Shown: positions 15,911 through 25,856 of the stretch, piece by piece
Layout of the letters: the number at the start of each line of letters is the position of its first letter
How positions within the stretch are numbered: position 1 is the stretch's first letter
Source of the DNA: Bacteroidaceae bacterium
GTDB taxonomy: Bacteria; Bacteroidota; Bacteroidia; Bacteroidales; Bacteroidaceae
Direction: 5' to 3'
DNA: 64,000 nt
NCBI GenBank assembly: GCA_900770655.1
Contig: CAAGLA010000023.1
Coordinates: 1 to 64,000 of the forward strand
Notes under the pieces: generated by a model
What the model saw: only the letters and a program-made list of their open reading frames with translations
What the model was told of the DNA's origin: nothing
The model's database searches: none
Position numbers and translations under genes: made by a program

Positions 15911-18409
15911 TTACTCTACAACAAGTTTTACAACGCTTGTGCCGGTCTTAAGGATATAAACACCGCTATTCAGCTGTGGAACATTCCGGGCTTTACCCGA
16001 ATATACCAAAACACCACCAACTGTATATAGCTCAACAACATCATTGTCGCCCATTACAACACTTTCTATACCTGTAGAGAGCAACGATACAGAGCCAAAC
16101 GACGAATAACCAGAATAACCGGTACCATCACCACCTCTGACACGGTATGCATACGAAAGACCGCTCTCGAGTTCATTGAAACTGTATGAGGTCTCTACAG
16201 TGTTTACCGTTGCCACCAGTGTTCTCTCTACCGAAGAAACGGCACTAACCGTTATATCATCTACACTTGCCCTCTTGGCGCCTGTACTGCCGTTTGTTGT
16301 AAAGGCTATTGAGAAATCCCCGTTGGCTTCAAATGTAAATTTCTCAGCGGCAATAGAAGCTGCCGGCACAACAGACATCGTTCCCAATTCGTTGCCGCTT
16401 GCATCGGTCGCAGCAACAGTCAACAAGACGCCTGTGTCGGAACTGTTGTAGAGAGCTGTGTTGAATGATACCGTAACCTCACCTGTTGCCGACATTTGCG
16501 GAGAAACAAGGCTGCCGGCACTACTCTTTGTACCAACACGCAACACGCCACCTTCGCCGTAGAGCTTATAACCGCTCCAACCGGAAACCGACAGATAGCT
16601 GTCGAGTTTATTGTCGAGCAATTCGTTTGTTTTTGAGCAAGAGAGGAAATCTTCCTTAAGCAGTTCAATGGTTTCACCTGTTCCATTTGACACCTCTGTT
16701 ACCTTGTAGAGTTCAACATCGTACGCAGTCGCACCTTTCAACGTCTCCCAGTTTGCAACAAACGAGGTTTCTGTTATCTCTGTTGAAGGCAACAACTGAG
16801 GAACACCGTCGAACACGCCCTGCATAAAGTCGAACGATATTACGTAGTTTTCATATTTTATACCGGTAACGGGCTTGTTCATATAACCGCCTTTGTAGAC
16901 CTTCGCAGCCGGGATAGAGGTGTTTGTCAGTTCTGTATTTCCTGTTGTTCCGGGCCAAACATCGCCTTTAAGGCTTGCCACAAACTGCTGTGCCGAAACC
17001 TTCCCGTAAACATCGAGTTTATTGTCGGCCGGAATCAATGTATAGCGCGGGTGACCGGCTGTTGTGTTAATTTCGTTGCTATCCCAAGCTGTTTTCAAAT
17101 AATCGACGTGTATAACCAACATACCTTGCCCAAAGAGATAGGTATCCCAGTTTTCACACTTTCTGTTTTCAAGAATATAGTATTCATTCGGGTTGGCATC
17201 GTTCACTATTTTGTAACCCACACCACCCTGTGTCAATGCAGGCATTGAGTAGTTGCCTTTCTCTTCAAGAACAACCAAATCTCTCCAACCGCAGAAATCT
17301 CTTTGGTAGGCGCTATATCCTACGGGAACATAACCTTCGGCTGCATAGTTGCCTTGGTCCATTACATCCCAATAGTCCATACCCCAGTTGCCGCTCTCGT
17401 ATGTTACATCGTATATATCGTGTAACCCCAAGCAGTGCGAGAACTCGTGGCATATAAGACCTATTCCGGCAAGCACCCTGCCATTTTCGGCTTCGTATTC
17501 TTCATTGTACACAAGCTCGCCGCTGCAGGCATAGGTATTGCACTTTACACCATTTACGTTTATTGCAGAAGCTCCGTCGGAAAGAGACCACTGGTGTGGC
17601 CAAATAGTATTGTCTGCCGCACCATAGGATTCCGAATAACCGGCATATATGCAATAGACAAATTCCACTTCACCGTCGCCATTGTTGTCGCATTTAGAAA
17701 AATCGAAACCTGCCGCAGAGGCTTTTGAAATACCCTCTCTCACTGCATAAGCAGCCTTTAAATCATTTCCCTTGCTATCGTTGGCACCATAGTATTCCAT
17801 ATTATTGTCTAGAGTAACAATATCGGTCACAAGGAAATTCGGGCGGAATTTACCGTCGGACTGCGCTATAAAGTAATCGCGTGCCGAACCTATGCTGTTG
17901 GCTATAGGATTTTCATAAACAAAACCTTCGGTATTGAGAAGGTTTTCCATATCCTCCTTTGTATAGGTAAATTTCTCGTCTTTGAACTGCACCAGCACAA
18001 CAGCTACGTTTACATCGCCTAGCGGGGTTATCTGCGAACCGGCTCTCTGTGCAGCAGCTCTGTATGTAGTTGCGCGAGAGGCTGCAGCGGCCGACATTGG
18101 CTCATAATCTATAGACGCCAAAAGGCTCTTTTCCATAAAAGTTCTGCTGCCGCTGTCGTGGGCAAGGAACTTTGTTGAAACAAAACCGTCGGCTGTAAAT
18201 CTTGCGTATGAGAAATCGCCGTTGCTCTCTTTGACAAGAGGTTTTCCGTCGAGTGTAGAGAAGTAGTGCATAGACTCATCACCGGTGAGCACCACTGTCA
18301 AAGAGGTACCGTCGGACTGCCTTACAACACTTTTCTTTCTATATGCCGGTGCGGCGTATGAGGCAAGAAGCACGCACAGCGTTAATAAAAACAGGGATAT
18401 TCTTTTCAT
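15911..18409 (-). CDS. Secreted M6-family zinc metalloprotease with T9SS-like tail
   Basis: 832 aa. Signal peptide (MKRISLFLLTLCVLLASYAAP), a pro-region, then the M6 (immune inhibitor A-like) domain with the zinc motif in ICHEFSHCLGLHDIYD (His about 321) and the Met-turn region YWDVMDQGNY. A fibronectin-III-like segment follows (TEITETSFVANWETLKGA), then a beta-sandwich, and the C-terminal about 40 residues (VELYTVGGVLVYSG, then GVYILKTGTSVVKLVV) match the type IX secretion tail used for surface display or release in Bacteroidota. It would degrade extracellular protein. It stands alone, with its own promoter and terminator. Confidence 0.85.
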   Translation of the reverse strand: MKRISLFLLTLCVLLASYAAPAYRKKSVVRQSDGTSLTVVLTGDESMHYFSTLDGKPLVKESNGDFSYARFTADGFVSTKFLAHDSGSRTFMEKSLLASIDYEPMSAAAASRATTYRAAAQRAGSQITPLGDVNVAVVLVQFKDEKFTYTKEDMENLLNTEGFVYENPIANSIGSARDYFIAQSDGKFRPNFLVTDIVTLDNNMEYYGANDSKGNDLKAAYAVREGISKASAAGFDFSKCDNNGDGEVEFVYCIYAGYSESYGAADNTIWPHQWSLSDGASAINVNGVKCNTYACSGELVYNEEYEAENGRVLAGIGLICHEFSHCLGLHDIYDVTYESGNWGMDYWDVMDQGNYAAEGYVPVGYSAYQRDFCGWRDLVVLEEKGNYSMPALTQGGVGYKIVNDANPNEYYILENRKCENWDTYLFGQGMLVIHVDYLKTAWDSNEINTTAGHPRYTLIPADNKLDVYGKVSAQQFVASLKGDVWPGTTGNTELTNTSIPAAKVYKGGYMNKPVTGIKYENYVISFDFMQGVFDGVPQLLPSTEITETSFVANWETLKGATAYDVELYKVTEVSNGTGETIELLKEDFLSCSKTNELLDNKLDSYLSVSGWSGYKLYGEGGVLRVGTKSSAGSLVSPQMSATGEVTVSFNTALYNSSDTGVLLTVAATDASGNELGTMSVVPAASIAAEKFTFEANGDFSIAFTTNGSTGAKRASVDDITVSAVSSVERTLVATVNTVETSYSFNELESGLSYAYRVRGGDGTGYSGYSSFGSVSLLSTGIESVVMGDNDVVELYTVGGVLVYSGKARNVPQLNSGVYILKTGTSVVKLVVE

Positions 18410-18446
18410 ATTTGATTTGCAAATTTTACACTATTCGTAATCTTCG

Positions 18447-18454
18447 CAAATTTA
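18447..18454 (-). promoter_or_regulatory. -7 promoter box of the M6 protease gene
   Basis: TAAATTTG on the minus strand, 37 bases before the ATG at 18409. Confidence 0.5.
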
Positions 18455-18499
18455 AATAATATTTTTGTATTACACACACCAAAAGGCTGTTTTTATACA

Positions 18500-19399
18500 T
18501 TATATATATGAATTTTCGTCGGCTGTACTTACCAGAAAGATACTCAAGGCTATAAGCAGCAGCGAGAGAAGTATCACCGGGTCAAACCTGTCGAGCCCGG
18601 TGAAGTAGGAAACCACCGCAGCAACAACCAGCGTCACATAGCCATAGAGCGCGACCACCGTACTGCGCAGATACTTAAGCCCTATAGGTATTAAAAGATA
18701 TGTTATGACTGTTGGAAACAGCAGTACAAATAGCAGCACAAGAAAAGGAACTATCTGAAACTTAGAGAAGAGCAACGGTGCTTCGAACCCCACAAGCATT
18801 GCCACCGCTACAGCCACCAAAGCACCCGAAGAGAATGTATAGCGCAATATAGTCACGCTTGCCAAGTGCCCGACCATTCTTGCAGAAAGCACCAGATATA
18901 TTGCATAAATGATTGAAGCAAATACAGCCAACATATTACCAAGCAATGCATTACGCGCCACCCCGCCAACAGGTTCCGACAATATGCAAAGCATAGCGCC
19001 CACAAAGCCCACCACCAGCCCCAACAGCTTGCGCGAGCCAATGCTTTCCTTGTATATAACAGCCGACACCACAACCACCCACAAAGGCTGCATAGCATTG
19101 AAAATAGCAAAATTTACAGGTGTGGTGTAGCTTAGGCTAATGGCATAGAGCGACATATAGCCATATATTCCCAGAGTTCCCAATCCCACAAGCCTAAACC
19201 TGTCGCGCCAAGCAATATTTTCCGGTTTTGAAAATATGGATACAAGCCAAAAGACCACTGCACCGAAGGTCAACCTTAGTGTAACACAAGCCACAGGAGC
19301 TATCCAAAGAGGCAATAGGTAACCCAATGCATTCACGTTCAGTCCGCTGAATACCCTTGCTATAAACAGCGCAAGAGAACCTTTTACAATACCTCTCAT
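18500..19399 (-). CDS. EamA/DMT-family transporter
   Basis: 299 aa, about ten hydrophobic segments arranged as two EamA repeats of five (for example FWLVSIFSKPENIAWRDRF linking helices, and the NAMQPLWVVVVSAVIYKE helix typical of repeat one). Members export small metabolites such as amino acids at the inner membrane; the substrate cannot be inferred. Its ATG overlaps the stop of the upstream MFS gene by 4 bases, so the two form one operon. Confidence 0.8.
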   Translation of the reverse strand: MRGIVKGSLALFIARVFSGLNVNALGYLLPLWIAPVACVTLRLTFGAVVFWLVSIFSKPENIAWRDRFRLVGLGTLGIYGYMSLYAISLSYTTPVNFAIFNAMQPLWVVVVSAVIYKESIGSRKLLGLVVGFVGAMLCILSEPVGGVARNALLGNMLAVFASIIYAIYLVLSARMVGHLASVTILRYTFSSGALVAVAVAMLVGFEAPLLFSKFQIVPFLVLLFVLLFPTVITYLLIPIGLKYLRSTVVALYGYVTLVVAAVVSYFTGLDRFDPVILLSLLLIALSIFLVSTADENSYI

Positions 19400-20589
19400 A
19401 GTTTATACCGGATTTTATATTTATACCTGAAGAAAAGCAGAGCCAATACAATGAACGACAGCACGGCATTGAGTATAAACGGAAACGAATCGCTTTTGCT
19501 TCCGAATGCCCACTGAAAGAATTCGACTACAAAAGGAGCTATCACAATCGCCACATAGTTCATTGTCATAATCCAAGCAAAAACAGCCGTAACCTTGTTT
19601 AAAGGTGCTATTGCCGATGCTGTATCATATATGAAGGGCTGCGCGACGCCGTAGCCGAAGCCCGCCGCTATACAACCGATTACTATAAACAAAATAGAAC
19701 GGTTCAAGTATATATCGAGCAGTCCAAGCCCTATGAGTAGAAGCGAAAACATAAGTACGCGGTTCTTTAGAAAAGCAAGAATTCTGTTTATAAAGAGACC
19801 GGGCAACATCATCGCAAGGAAGAATAGCGATGTAACAACCCCCACCACAGCGCTGTCGTATCCATATTTCCCAAGCAGGAAGGGAAGGTTAATACTCACA
19901 GCCATAACTAGGTATGTTATAAGAAGATAATACAACATAAACCCAAGCAGCCTGCGATACTCCACACTCCTCGCCTGCTGCTTGCCTGTGCTGTCGGCAT
20001 CCTCTTCAATACCACTGCCGCAGCGCTTTATTTCAGGAACAAGAAGAAGCGAGAATATGGGAAGAAGATAGACAAGGAAAGGGAGTTTCCACTCAATATC
20101 GGCCAGCCACCCTGTAACCGATGTGGCAACCACGAGCGCAAGATTCGTTACCGCCGACACATAACCGAATTGTCTTGTCCTTCTTTCACCTGCAAAAAAG
20201 CGTGATACAAGTGCTGTGGAAAGAGGTATAATGATTCCCGCACCCACACCAAGCAAAGCGCTCACCGCAATAAGTTCTTTAATGCCTGTGCAGAAGAAAT
20301 AGAGGATTCCACTTGCAAGAAACAGCAATAACCCGCTGTACAGCAATTTTATATACCCTACCCGTTCACTTATATATCCGGCAAGAAGTATAAAAGGGAT
20401 TATCAACAAAGAAGGTAATGTGGTAAGCAACTGAATATCCAATTCCGAAGCACCGGGAAAAATCAACGACAGTTTGTCTGAAATAGGCGATATGGCCAAA
20501 CCGGGCAACGATGTCAGAGCCGATACCGACCATATACCCAGCAACGCCCATAGGGTAATATAACCCTTACCGGTAGCATATTTTTTCAT
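19396..20589 (-). CDS. Major facilitator superfamily transporter
   Basis: 397 aa from the ATG at 20589 (an upstream TTG is less likely). Twelve transmembrane segments; the loop between helices 2 and 3 has GYISERVGYIKLLY, matching the MFS motif A pattern, and a charged central loop (EIKRCGSGIEEDADS) separates the halves. Substrate unknown. It is divergent from the glutamate decarboxylase gene and coupled to the EamA transporter, possibly an efflux pair. Confidence 0.8.
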   Translation of the reverse strand: MKKYATGKGYITLWALLGIWSVSALTSLPGLAISPISDKLSLIFPGASELDIQLLTTLPSLLIIPFILLAGYISERVGYIKLLYSGLLLFLASGILYFFCTGIKELIAVSALLGVGAGIIIPLSTALVSRFFAGERRTRQFGYVSAVTNLALVVATSVTGWLADIEWKLPFLVYLLPIFSLLLVPEIKRCGSGIEEDADSTGKQQARSVEYRRLLGFMLYYLLITYLVMAVSINLPFLLGKYGYDSAVVGVVTSLFFLAMMLPGLFINRILAFLKNRVLMFSLLLIGLGLLDIYLNRSILFIVIGCIAAGFGYGVAQPFIYDTASAIAPLNKVTAVFAWIMTMNYVAIVIAPFVVEFFQWAFGSKSDSFPFILNAVLSFIVLALLFFRYKYKIRYKL

Positions 20590-20778
20590 AAACAAAGAAT
20601 TTTACAACCATTTCGTTAACAACCGTGACTGCAAAAATGTTGAGCTGCGCCCGCCCCGTCATACACAAAAAAGAGAATAGGCTTAAAAATTACTAAGCAA
20701 CGAACCCAAACAGCGCTGCCGGTGTTTTTCTGATACAACTTTCACGAAAACATTATTAACCTTTTAAAACGTAAAGAG

Positions 20779-22200
20779 ATGAAGCAAGAAGATTGCAAGA
20801 CAACCGTCACCACATCGGTTTTCGGTTCCGAAGAGATGTTGAAAAGTTCACCGGTAGACAAAATTCCACAGCACCCCACAATGCCCGAGATTGCCTACCG
20901 TATGGTAAAAGACGAGACATTCGCACAGACGCAGCCGCGCCTGAACTTGGCAACGTTCGTTACAACTTATATGGACCCTTATGCAACAAAGCTAATGAAC
21001 GATGCCATTGCAATGAACTACATCGACGAGACCGAATACCCGCGCGTGGCAGTAATGTGCGCCAAGTGCATAAACATTATTGCCAACTTGTGGAACAGCC
21101 CCGAAAAGGCCAAATGGAAAGCCGGTGCACTTGGAATAGGTTCAAGCGAGGCCTGTATGCTTGCCGGTGTTGCGGCCTGGCAACGATGGAAGAAACGCCG
21201 CACAGCCGAAGGCAAACCGTGTGACAAGCCCAATTTCGTAATTTCGGCAGCCTATCAGGTTGTGTGGGAAAAATTTGCACAGCTGTGGCAGATAGAGATG
21301 CGTACAGTGCCTCTAAGCAGCGACAAGCTCACACTTTGCCCGCAGGATGCCATAGCAAAGTGCGACGAGAACACCATTTGCGTTGTACCCATTATGGGAG
21401 TAACGTGGACCGGACTTAACGACGACGTGAAGGCACTCAACGACGCACTCGACGAATACAACAAAAAGACCGGCTACGAAATTCCAATACACGTCGACGC
21501 TGCATCGGGAGGTTTCATCCTGCCGTTCCTCAAGCCCGAAGAGGTATGGGATTTCCGCCTGAAATGGGTTCTTTCAATAAGCACCAGCGGCCACAAGTAC
21601 GGCCTTGTATACCCCGGTCTTGGCTGGGTAATATGGAAAGACAAGAAGTTCCTCCCCGACAGTATGTCGTTCAGCGTCAACTATCTTGGTGCCGATGTGA
21701 CACAGGTAGGTTTGAACTTCTCGCGCCCCGCTGCGCAAATTCTTGGCCAGTACTACCAGTTCATACGCTTGGGCTTCGAAGGATACAAATCCATTCAGCA
21801 CAACTCTATGGAGATTGCAAAATACCTGCATAGCGAGATTGGCAAGATGAAGCCATTCAAGAACTACAGTACAGAAGTAACCAACCCGTTGTTCATCTGG
21901 GAGATGAAGAAAGAGTATGCGAGCAAGTGTAAATGGACACTTTACGACCTGCAAGACAAGCTAAAACAGAATGGTTGGATGGTGCCAGCATACACTCTGC
22001 CCGCAACACTGGAGAGTACCATTGTTATGCGCATAGTGGTGCGTCAAGGTTTCAGCCGCGATATGGCCGACCAGCTATTGAGCGATATTTCAGCTGCCGT
22101 GGAGGAGCTCGACAAGCTGCAGTACCCCACCGCTTCGCGTTTGAGCATAGAGAGCAACATTAAGGTCAAGGGTACGGTATATACCCACACAGGAAAATAA
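20779..22200 (+). CDS. gadB: Glutamate decarboxylase
   Basis: 473 aa, normal for GadA/B. PLP enzyme with the Schiff-base lysine in STSGHKYGLVYPG (Lys273), preceded by the cofactor region HVDAASGGFILPF, and the N-terminal motif SSEACMLAG. It converts L-glutamate to GABA while consuming a cytoplasmic proton, giving acid resistance. The C-terminal end (NIKVKGTVYTHTGK) resembles the pH-sensing tail of E. coli GadB. Directly followed by a glutaminase gene 6 bases later, so glutamine can feed the reaction. The usual GadC antiporter is not in the window. Confidence 0.93.
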   Translation: MKQEDCKTTVTTSVFGSEEMLKSSPVDKIPQHPTMPEIAYRMVKDETFAQTQPRLNLATFVTTYMDPYATKLMNDAIAMNYIDETEYPRVAVMCAKCINIIANLWNSPEKAKWKAGALGIGSSEACMLAGVAAWQRWKKRRTAEGKPCDKPNFVISAAYQVVWEKFAQLWQIEMRTVPLSSDKLTLCPQDAIAKCDENTICVVPIMGVTWTGLNDDVKALNDALDEYNKKTGYEIPIHVDAASGGFILPFLKPEEVWDFRLKWVLSISTSGHKYGLVYPGLGWVIWKDKKFLPDSMSFSVNYLGADVTQVGLNFSRPAAQILGQYYQFIRLGFEGYKSIQHNSMEIAKYLHSEIGKMKPFKNYSTEVTNPLFIWEMKKEYASKCKWTLYDLQDKLKQNGWMVPAYTLPATLESTIVMRIVVRQGFSRDMADQLLSDISAAVEELDKLQYPTASRLSIESNIKVKGTVYTHTGK

Positions 22201-22206
22201 TTTGTT

Positions 22207-23196
22207 ATGAACAGGGATAGAAGGATAACGCGTGAGGAGTTGAAAGCAGCAGTCAATGCCGCATATACAAGCCTCAAGGAGAACAGGGAGGGCAGAAACG
22301 CCGACTACATACCCTACCTCGCCAACGTAGACAGCCAGTTGTTTGGAATTGCAGTGTGCCTGCCCGGCGGCGAAACAATAACAGTAGGCGACAGCAACTA
22401 CCGGTTCGGCATAGAATCCATATCAAAGGTGGCAACAGCAATACTTGTGTTAAAGGAGTATGGTGCCGAAACCCTGCTCGATATGATTGGCGCCGATGCC
22501 ACAGGAATGCCGTTCAATTCGGTGCTTGCCATTCTGCTCGAAAACGAGCATCCTTCTACCCCTTTAGTCAATGCAGGAGCTATATCCGCCGTGAGTATGG
22601 TGCGCCCGGTTGGCAACAGCCGCGGGAAGTGGGAAGCCATAGAGCGCAACATCGAAGAGTTATGCGGCAGCAGAGCGCCGCTGATAGACGAGCTATACAG
22701 GTCCGAGAGCGTGAGCAACCACAACAACCGTGCTATCGCGTGGCTACTGAAGAGCTATAACCGCATATATGACGACCCGGAGATGTCTCTCGACCTCTAT
22801 ACGCGGCAATGTTCTCTTGGTGTTACCGCCAAGCAGCTTTCGATAATGGCAGCCACCATAGCTCTCGACGGATATAACCCTGTGACAAAAAGAGAGGTCT
22901 TCCCCAAGAACCTTGCTTCCAAAGTGACAGCGCTGATGTCGACCACAGGTTTCTATGAGCGCACAGGCGACTGGATGTTTTCAGTAGGAATTCCGGCAAA
23001 GACCGGCGTAGGTGGCGGTATCATAGGCGTACTTCCCGGCACCTTCGGTATTGCCGCATTTGCGCCGCCAATAGACAGCGCCGGAAATTCGGTGAAGGCA
23101 CAGCTCGCTATACGCCATATTATGAAAGAGCTCAGGCTCAGCATCTTCAGCAGCGAAAGGGTGCAAATGGTAGAAGGCAGGCCGGTCTGTATATAA
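22207..23196 (+). CDS. glsA: Glutaminase
   Basis: 329 aa, a serine-dependent beta-lactamase-like glutaminase. The catalytic Ser-x-x-Lys is in FGIESISKVATA, with the substrate-binding VNAGAISAVSMV, the NNRAIAWLL region and the KTGVGGG motif near the C-terminus. It hydrolyses glutamine to glutamate and ammonia. In operon with glutamate decarboxylase; ammonia release and GABA formation both raise cytoplasmic pH. Confidence 0.93.
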   Translation: MNRDRRITREELKAAVNAAYTSLKENREGRNADYIPYLANVDSQLFGIAVCLPGGETITVGDSNYRFGIESISKVATAILVLKEYGAETLLDMIGADATGMPFNSVLAILLENEHPSTPLVNAGAISAVSMVRPVGNSRGKWEAIERNIEELCGSRAPLIDELYRSESVSNHNNRAIAWLLKSYNRIYDDPEMSLDLYTRQCSLGVTAKQLSIMAATIALDGYNPVTKREVFPKNLASKVTALMSTTGFYERTGDWMFSVGIPAKTGVGGGIIGVLPGTFGIAAFAPPIDSAGNSVKAQLAIRHIMKELRLSIFSSERVQMVEGRPVCI

Positions 23197-23199
23197 AAT

Positions 23200-23252
23200 A
23201 AGTGAAGTGAACCCCAAAGTTTGTACAAAAAACTTTGGGGTTCACTTCACTT
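23200..23252. terminator. Long perfect stem-loop after glsA
   Basis: A 23-base arm starting AAGTGAAGTGAACCCC pairs perfectly with its complement around a 7-base GTACAAA loop. It lies between the convergent glsA and 23269 genes and probably terminates both. Confidence 0.85.
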
Positions 23253-23268
23253 AAAAGCCACCCGATTT

Positions 23269-24243
23269 TTAGAACCCGAATGTTCCGAACTTAAGAATTT
23301 CGGCCACTTTTGTGTAATCCGATGCATCGCCGCCTATGGCACTGTACCTCTTGCGGCCTATGGCCCTGCACTCTACAACGGCACCACCGTCCTTCAACAG
23401 CCACACCTTGTTTTTACGGTCTATGGTAAAGAGTATTGCCTCCCTGCCCTCGTATTCGGCAATTTCAACCTGTGTATACTCAAGGTCGTAGTGTTTCCCT
23501 GCGAAAGCCACCTGAATATTGCATCTGTTATCGAAGCTGACACGTGCTCCACCGTTGGTATCTTCGAAAGTTCCGCCACGCTTCATTATTCTTAGGCTTT
23601 CAAAGTTGAAGTTGTAGGGATAGGCTGCCGAACGGTCATATATGGCAGTTGTAGTGTAACCGCCGTGCCAGCTCTCGTTGCCCGGCTGTGTAATGACGAA
23701 GTTCAACGACTCTCTCTTGGGTATCCACACCTTGTTTTCGGTGCTCTCCACAATAAAATAGTCATTATCCTCGCCCAGCTGCCTGAATTCGGCCCATACG
23801 CCACGCTTCTTTCCGGGAGCATACTCTCTCCACACACCGTTGTCGAGGCGCACAAAATATCCGTGATGCTCCGGCCCTCTGCTATCTTGGTAGCAATAGA
23901 AAAGCCCCGTAGGTTCCATACACTGATGATGAACATCTATAGGGTTGTACACAACCTCCCAATCGCCTTTTCTCTCGCGTGCAATGAAAATCTTATCGTT
24001 AGCTATTTTAGGCAGAGCCAACCAGCATTTCTTGTTCTTCACATAAAAGAAAGTATCGTCTTCCTTGTACTGTTCGTATGTCGACCACTTCCCGCACTTG
24101 TCGGCTGGGCGGTATTCAGTCCACTCTTCCCCCTCCTTTACAAAGTAACCGCCGTGGTAAGGCAGGAAAGCCGTTGTTTGAGCCACAAGCGACACTATGC
24201 CCATAAAGGCAAACACCAATGTCAAAAATAGATTCTTCTTCAT
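23269..24243 (-). CDS. Secreted protein of unknown function (last gene of the sigma operon)
   Basis: 324 aa with signal peptide (MKKNLFLTLVFAFMGIVSLVAQ). Three related segments recur, each with aromatic residues and a W-x-E-Y/F core: GEEWTEYRPADKCGKWSTY, NGVWREYAPGKKRGVWAEF, and similar KVW(I/L) endings, so it is built of WG-like beta repeats. No enzyme motif recognised. It follows the 24254 gene by 10 bases and belongs to the ECF sigma operon. Confidence 0.6.
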   Translation of the reverse strand: MKKNLFLTLVFAFMGIVSLVAQTTAFLPYHGGYFVKEGEEWTEYRPADKCGKWSTYEQYKEDDTFFYVKNKKCWLALPKIANDKIFIARERKGDWEVVYNPIDVHHQCMEPTGLFYCYQDSRGPEHHGYFVRLDNGVWREYAPGKKRGVWAEFRQLGEDNDYFIVESTENKVWIPKRESLNFVITQPGNESWHGGYTTTAIYDRSAAYPYNFNFESLRIMKRGGTFEDTNGGARVSFDNRCNIQVAFAGKHYDLEYTQVEIAEYEGREAILFTIDRKNKVWLLKDGGAVVECRAIGRKRYSAIGGDASDYTKVAEILKFGTFGF

Positions 24244-24253
24244 AACAATATTA

Positions 24254-25846
24254 TTATTTTGTATACATTTCCCAATAACGGAAATTTATGTGCACACCGT
24301 TTTTGTGCGAATATCCGGCAAAGAAATACTCATCGGCAGTAAAATGTATGCCGTATGAATTATTGCTTAAGTCGCTATCTATTATAATATTGCACTTTTC
24401 CGCAAAATTTGTTTCCCCGCCGAATGAATAATTGTTCACAGCCTCTCTGAACCCGTCGCTGCCGCCTACAATAACACTGAAGTGGCAATACCCTTCGGCC
24501 CCATTGTCGAGCACGCATAGAGAAACATCACCCTCGCCCCACAACCGTACAAAACGGTTGCCGTTATGTTCACTCTGCTGTGTAACCTCCATATTACGGA
24601 AGGTTTCTCCCAATTCAAGGTCAAAGAGGAAGCCTAAATCCTCGAGCATACTGTTGTAGCCGGCCACATTCTGGGAGAAACGGTAAAGTATCGCCGGAGT
24701 ACCGCCCTGATACTCCTTTACAGCCATAGATTTGTATTGAGGCAGAAAACCGTCGTCGTACCACATTCCGCGAGGCAAATTCCTAATCGCATACTGCATT
24801 GCAATATCTCTTGGAGTTACTATGCACGATATTTGGTCAATGTTCTGCATAGATGCTCCTTTAGCGAAACCGGTAGAGTTTATCCAGTCGTAAATGCCAT
24901 TGACGGCATAGTCCCGTGCCCCCTCTCTGCTCTCTTCGGGCAGAACGGGTATCGCTACCATATACATATCGGAACCGTCACCTACCTCCACAAAAGAGGG
25001 ACCATCCAACTCCTGAAGTTCTTCACTCAGTTCATCGAGTTCCTCTTCCATATCTTCGCGGAACTCCTCAATCTCTTCGGCAAGCCGCTCCGAATCTTCG
25101 GCCGGAGCATTTGCCATAGCATTTTCGAGCAACGAGAGCCTTTCGGCATAATAGCTGCGTGCAAGAGAAAGAATATCGTCAACAGTAGCGCCAACAGGGG
25201 GAGCGTCTTCATTATTGGCAAGCGAAGAACCGTCACCCAGCAACGAAAAAGAGAAATCTACATCGCCAAAGAATTCAACATCGGCAATAGCAACTCCCGA
25301 AATATCAAGTATAGAAGAGAGCTGCATATAGAGGACCTCCATAATGTTGAAATTAGCATAGAGAATAGTGACTTCATCGCCCGAATCGTACACAAGCAAT
25401 GTATTCTCTTCGTCTACGAACACAACCTGTTGTTCACCATCTTCTATGTTGTTTGCCATAAGAGGTATGCCAAAGAATTCATCTGCAACTGCAATGTCAT
25501 ACCTCTCTATAATTCCGGCCATAGCATTGTAGCCCTCATCGCTCACCGATGATATTTGCAAAAGCTGGTGCTCGGGATTATGCGATGTCATTGCACCAAA
25601 AGATATATAAGACTCACACGTTTCAGCAGTAAAGGGCACCTCATCAAATTCCACACTATGGTCGTCGAGTTCACACTCCATATTTTCAAACAGTTCCCCC
25701 ACCCCGGTGCTTTCATATTCCACAAGTTCCGGGCCAAGAGCTTTCAGCTCGTTTATGAATATCTGCAACCCGTCGGGCTCTTCGTCCTGCGCCTTTACCG
25801 GAGCAAAGGCAGTGAACACAAGCAGAAGTAACAAAATCTTTTTCAT
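24254..25846 (-). CDS. Secreted acidic protein of unknown function
   Basis: 530 aa with signal peptide (MKKILLLLLVFTAFAPVKAQ). Very acidic; a coiled-coil-like stretch rich in Glu (residues about 235-280, e.g. RLAEEIEEFREDMEEELDEL) lies between two globular parts. The first globular part shares the pattern I/V-x-VVY/VFVD-x-EN-x-LLxYD with the neighbouring DUF4252-like protein. Encoded between that protein and another secreted protein in the ECF sigma operon. Confidence 0.55.
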   Translation of the reverse strand: MKKILLLLLVFTAFAPVKAQDEEPDGLQIFINELKALGPELVEYESTGVGELFENMECELDDHSVEFDEVPFTAETCESYISFGAMTSHNPEHQLLQISSVSDEGYNAMAGIIERYDIAVADEFFGIPLMANNIEDGEQQVVFVDEENTLLVYDSGDEVTILYANFNIMEVLYMQLSSILDISGVAIADVEFFGDVDFSFSLLGDGSSLANNEDAPPVGATVDDILSLARSYYAERLSLLENAMANAPAEDSERLAEEIEEFREDMEEELDELSEELQELDGPSFVEVGDGSDMYMVAIPVLPEESREGARDYAVNGIYDWINSTGFAKGASMQNIDQISCIVTPRDIAMQYAIRNLPRGMWYDDGFLPQYKSMAVKEYQGGTPAILYRFSQNVAGYNSMLEDLGFLFDLELGETFRNMEVTQQSEHNGNRFVRLWGEGDVSLCVLDNGAEGYCHFSVIVGGSDGFREAVNNYSFGGETNFAEKCNIIIDSDLSNNSYGIHFTADEYFFAGYSHKNGVHINFRYWEMYTK

Positions 25847-25856
25847 ACACTATATT

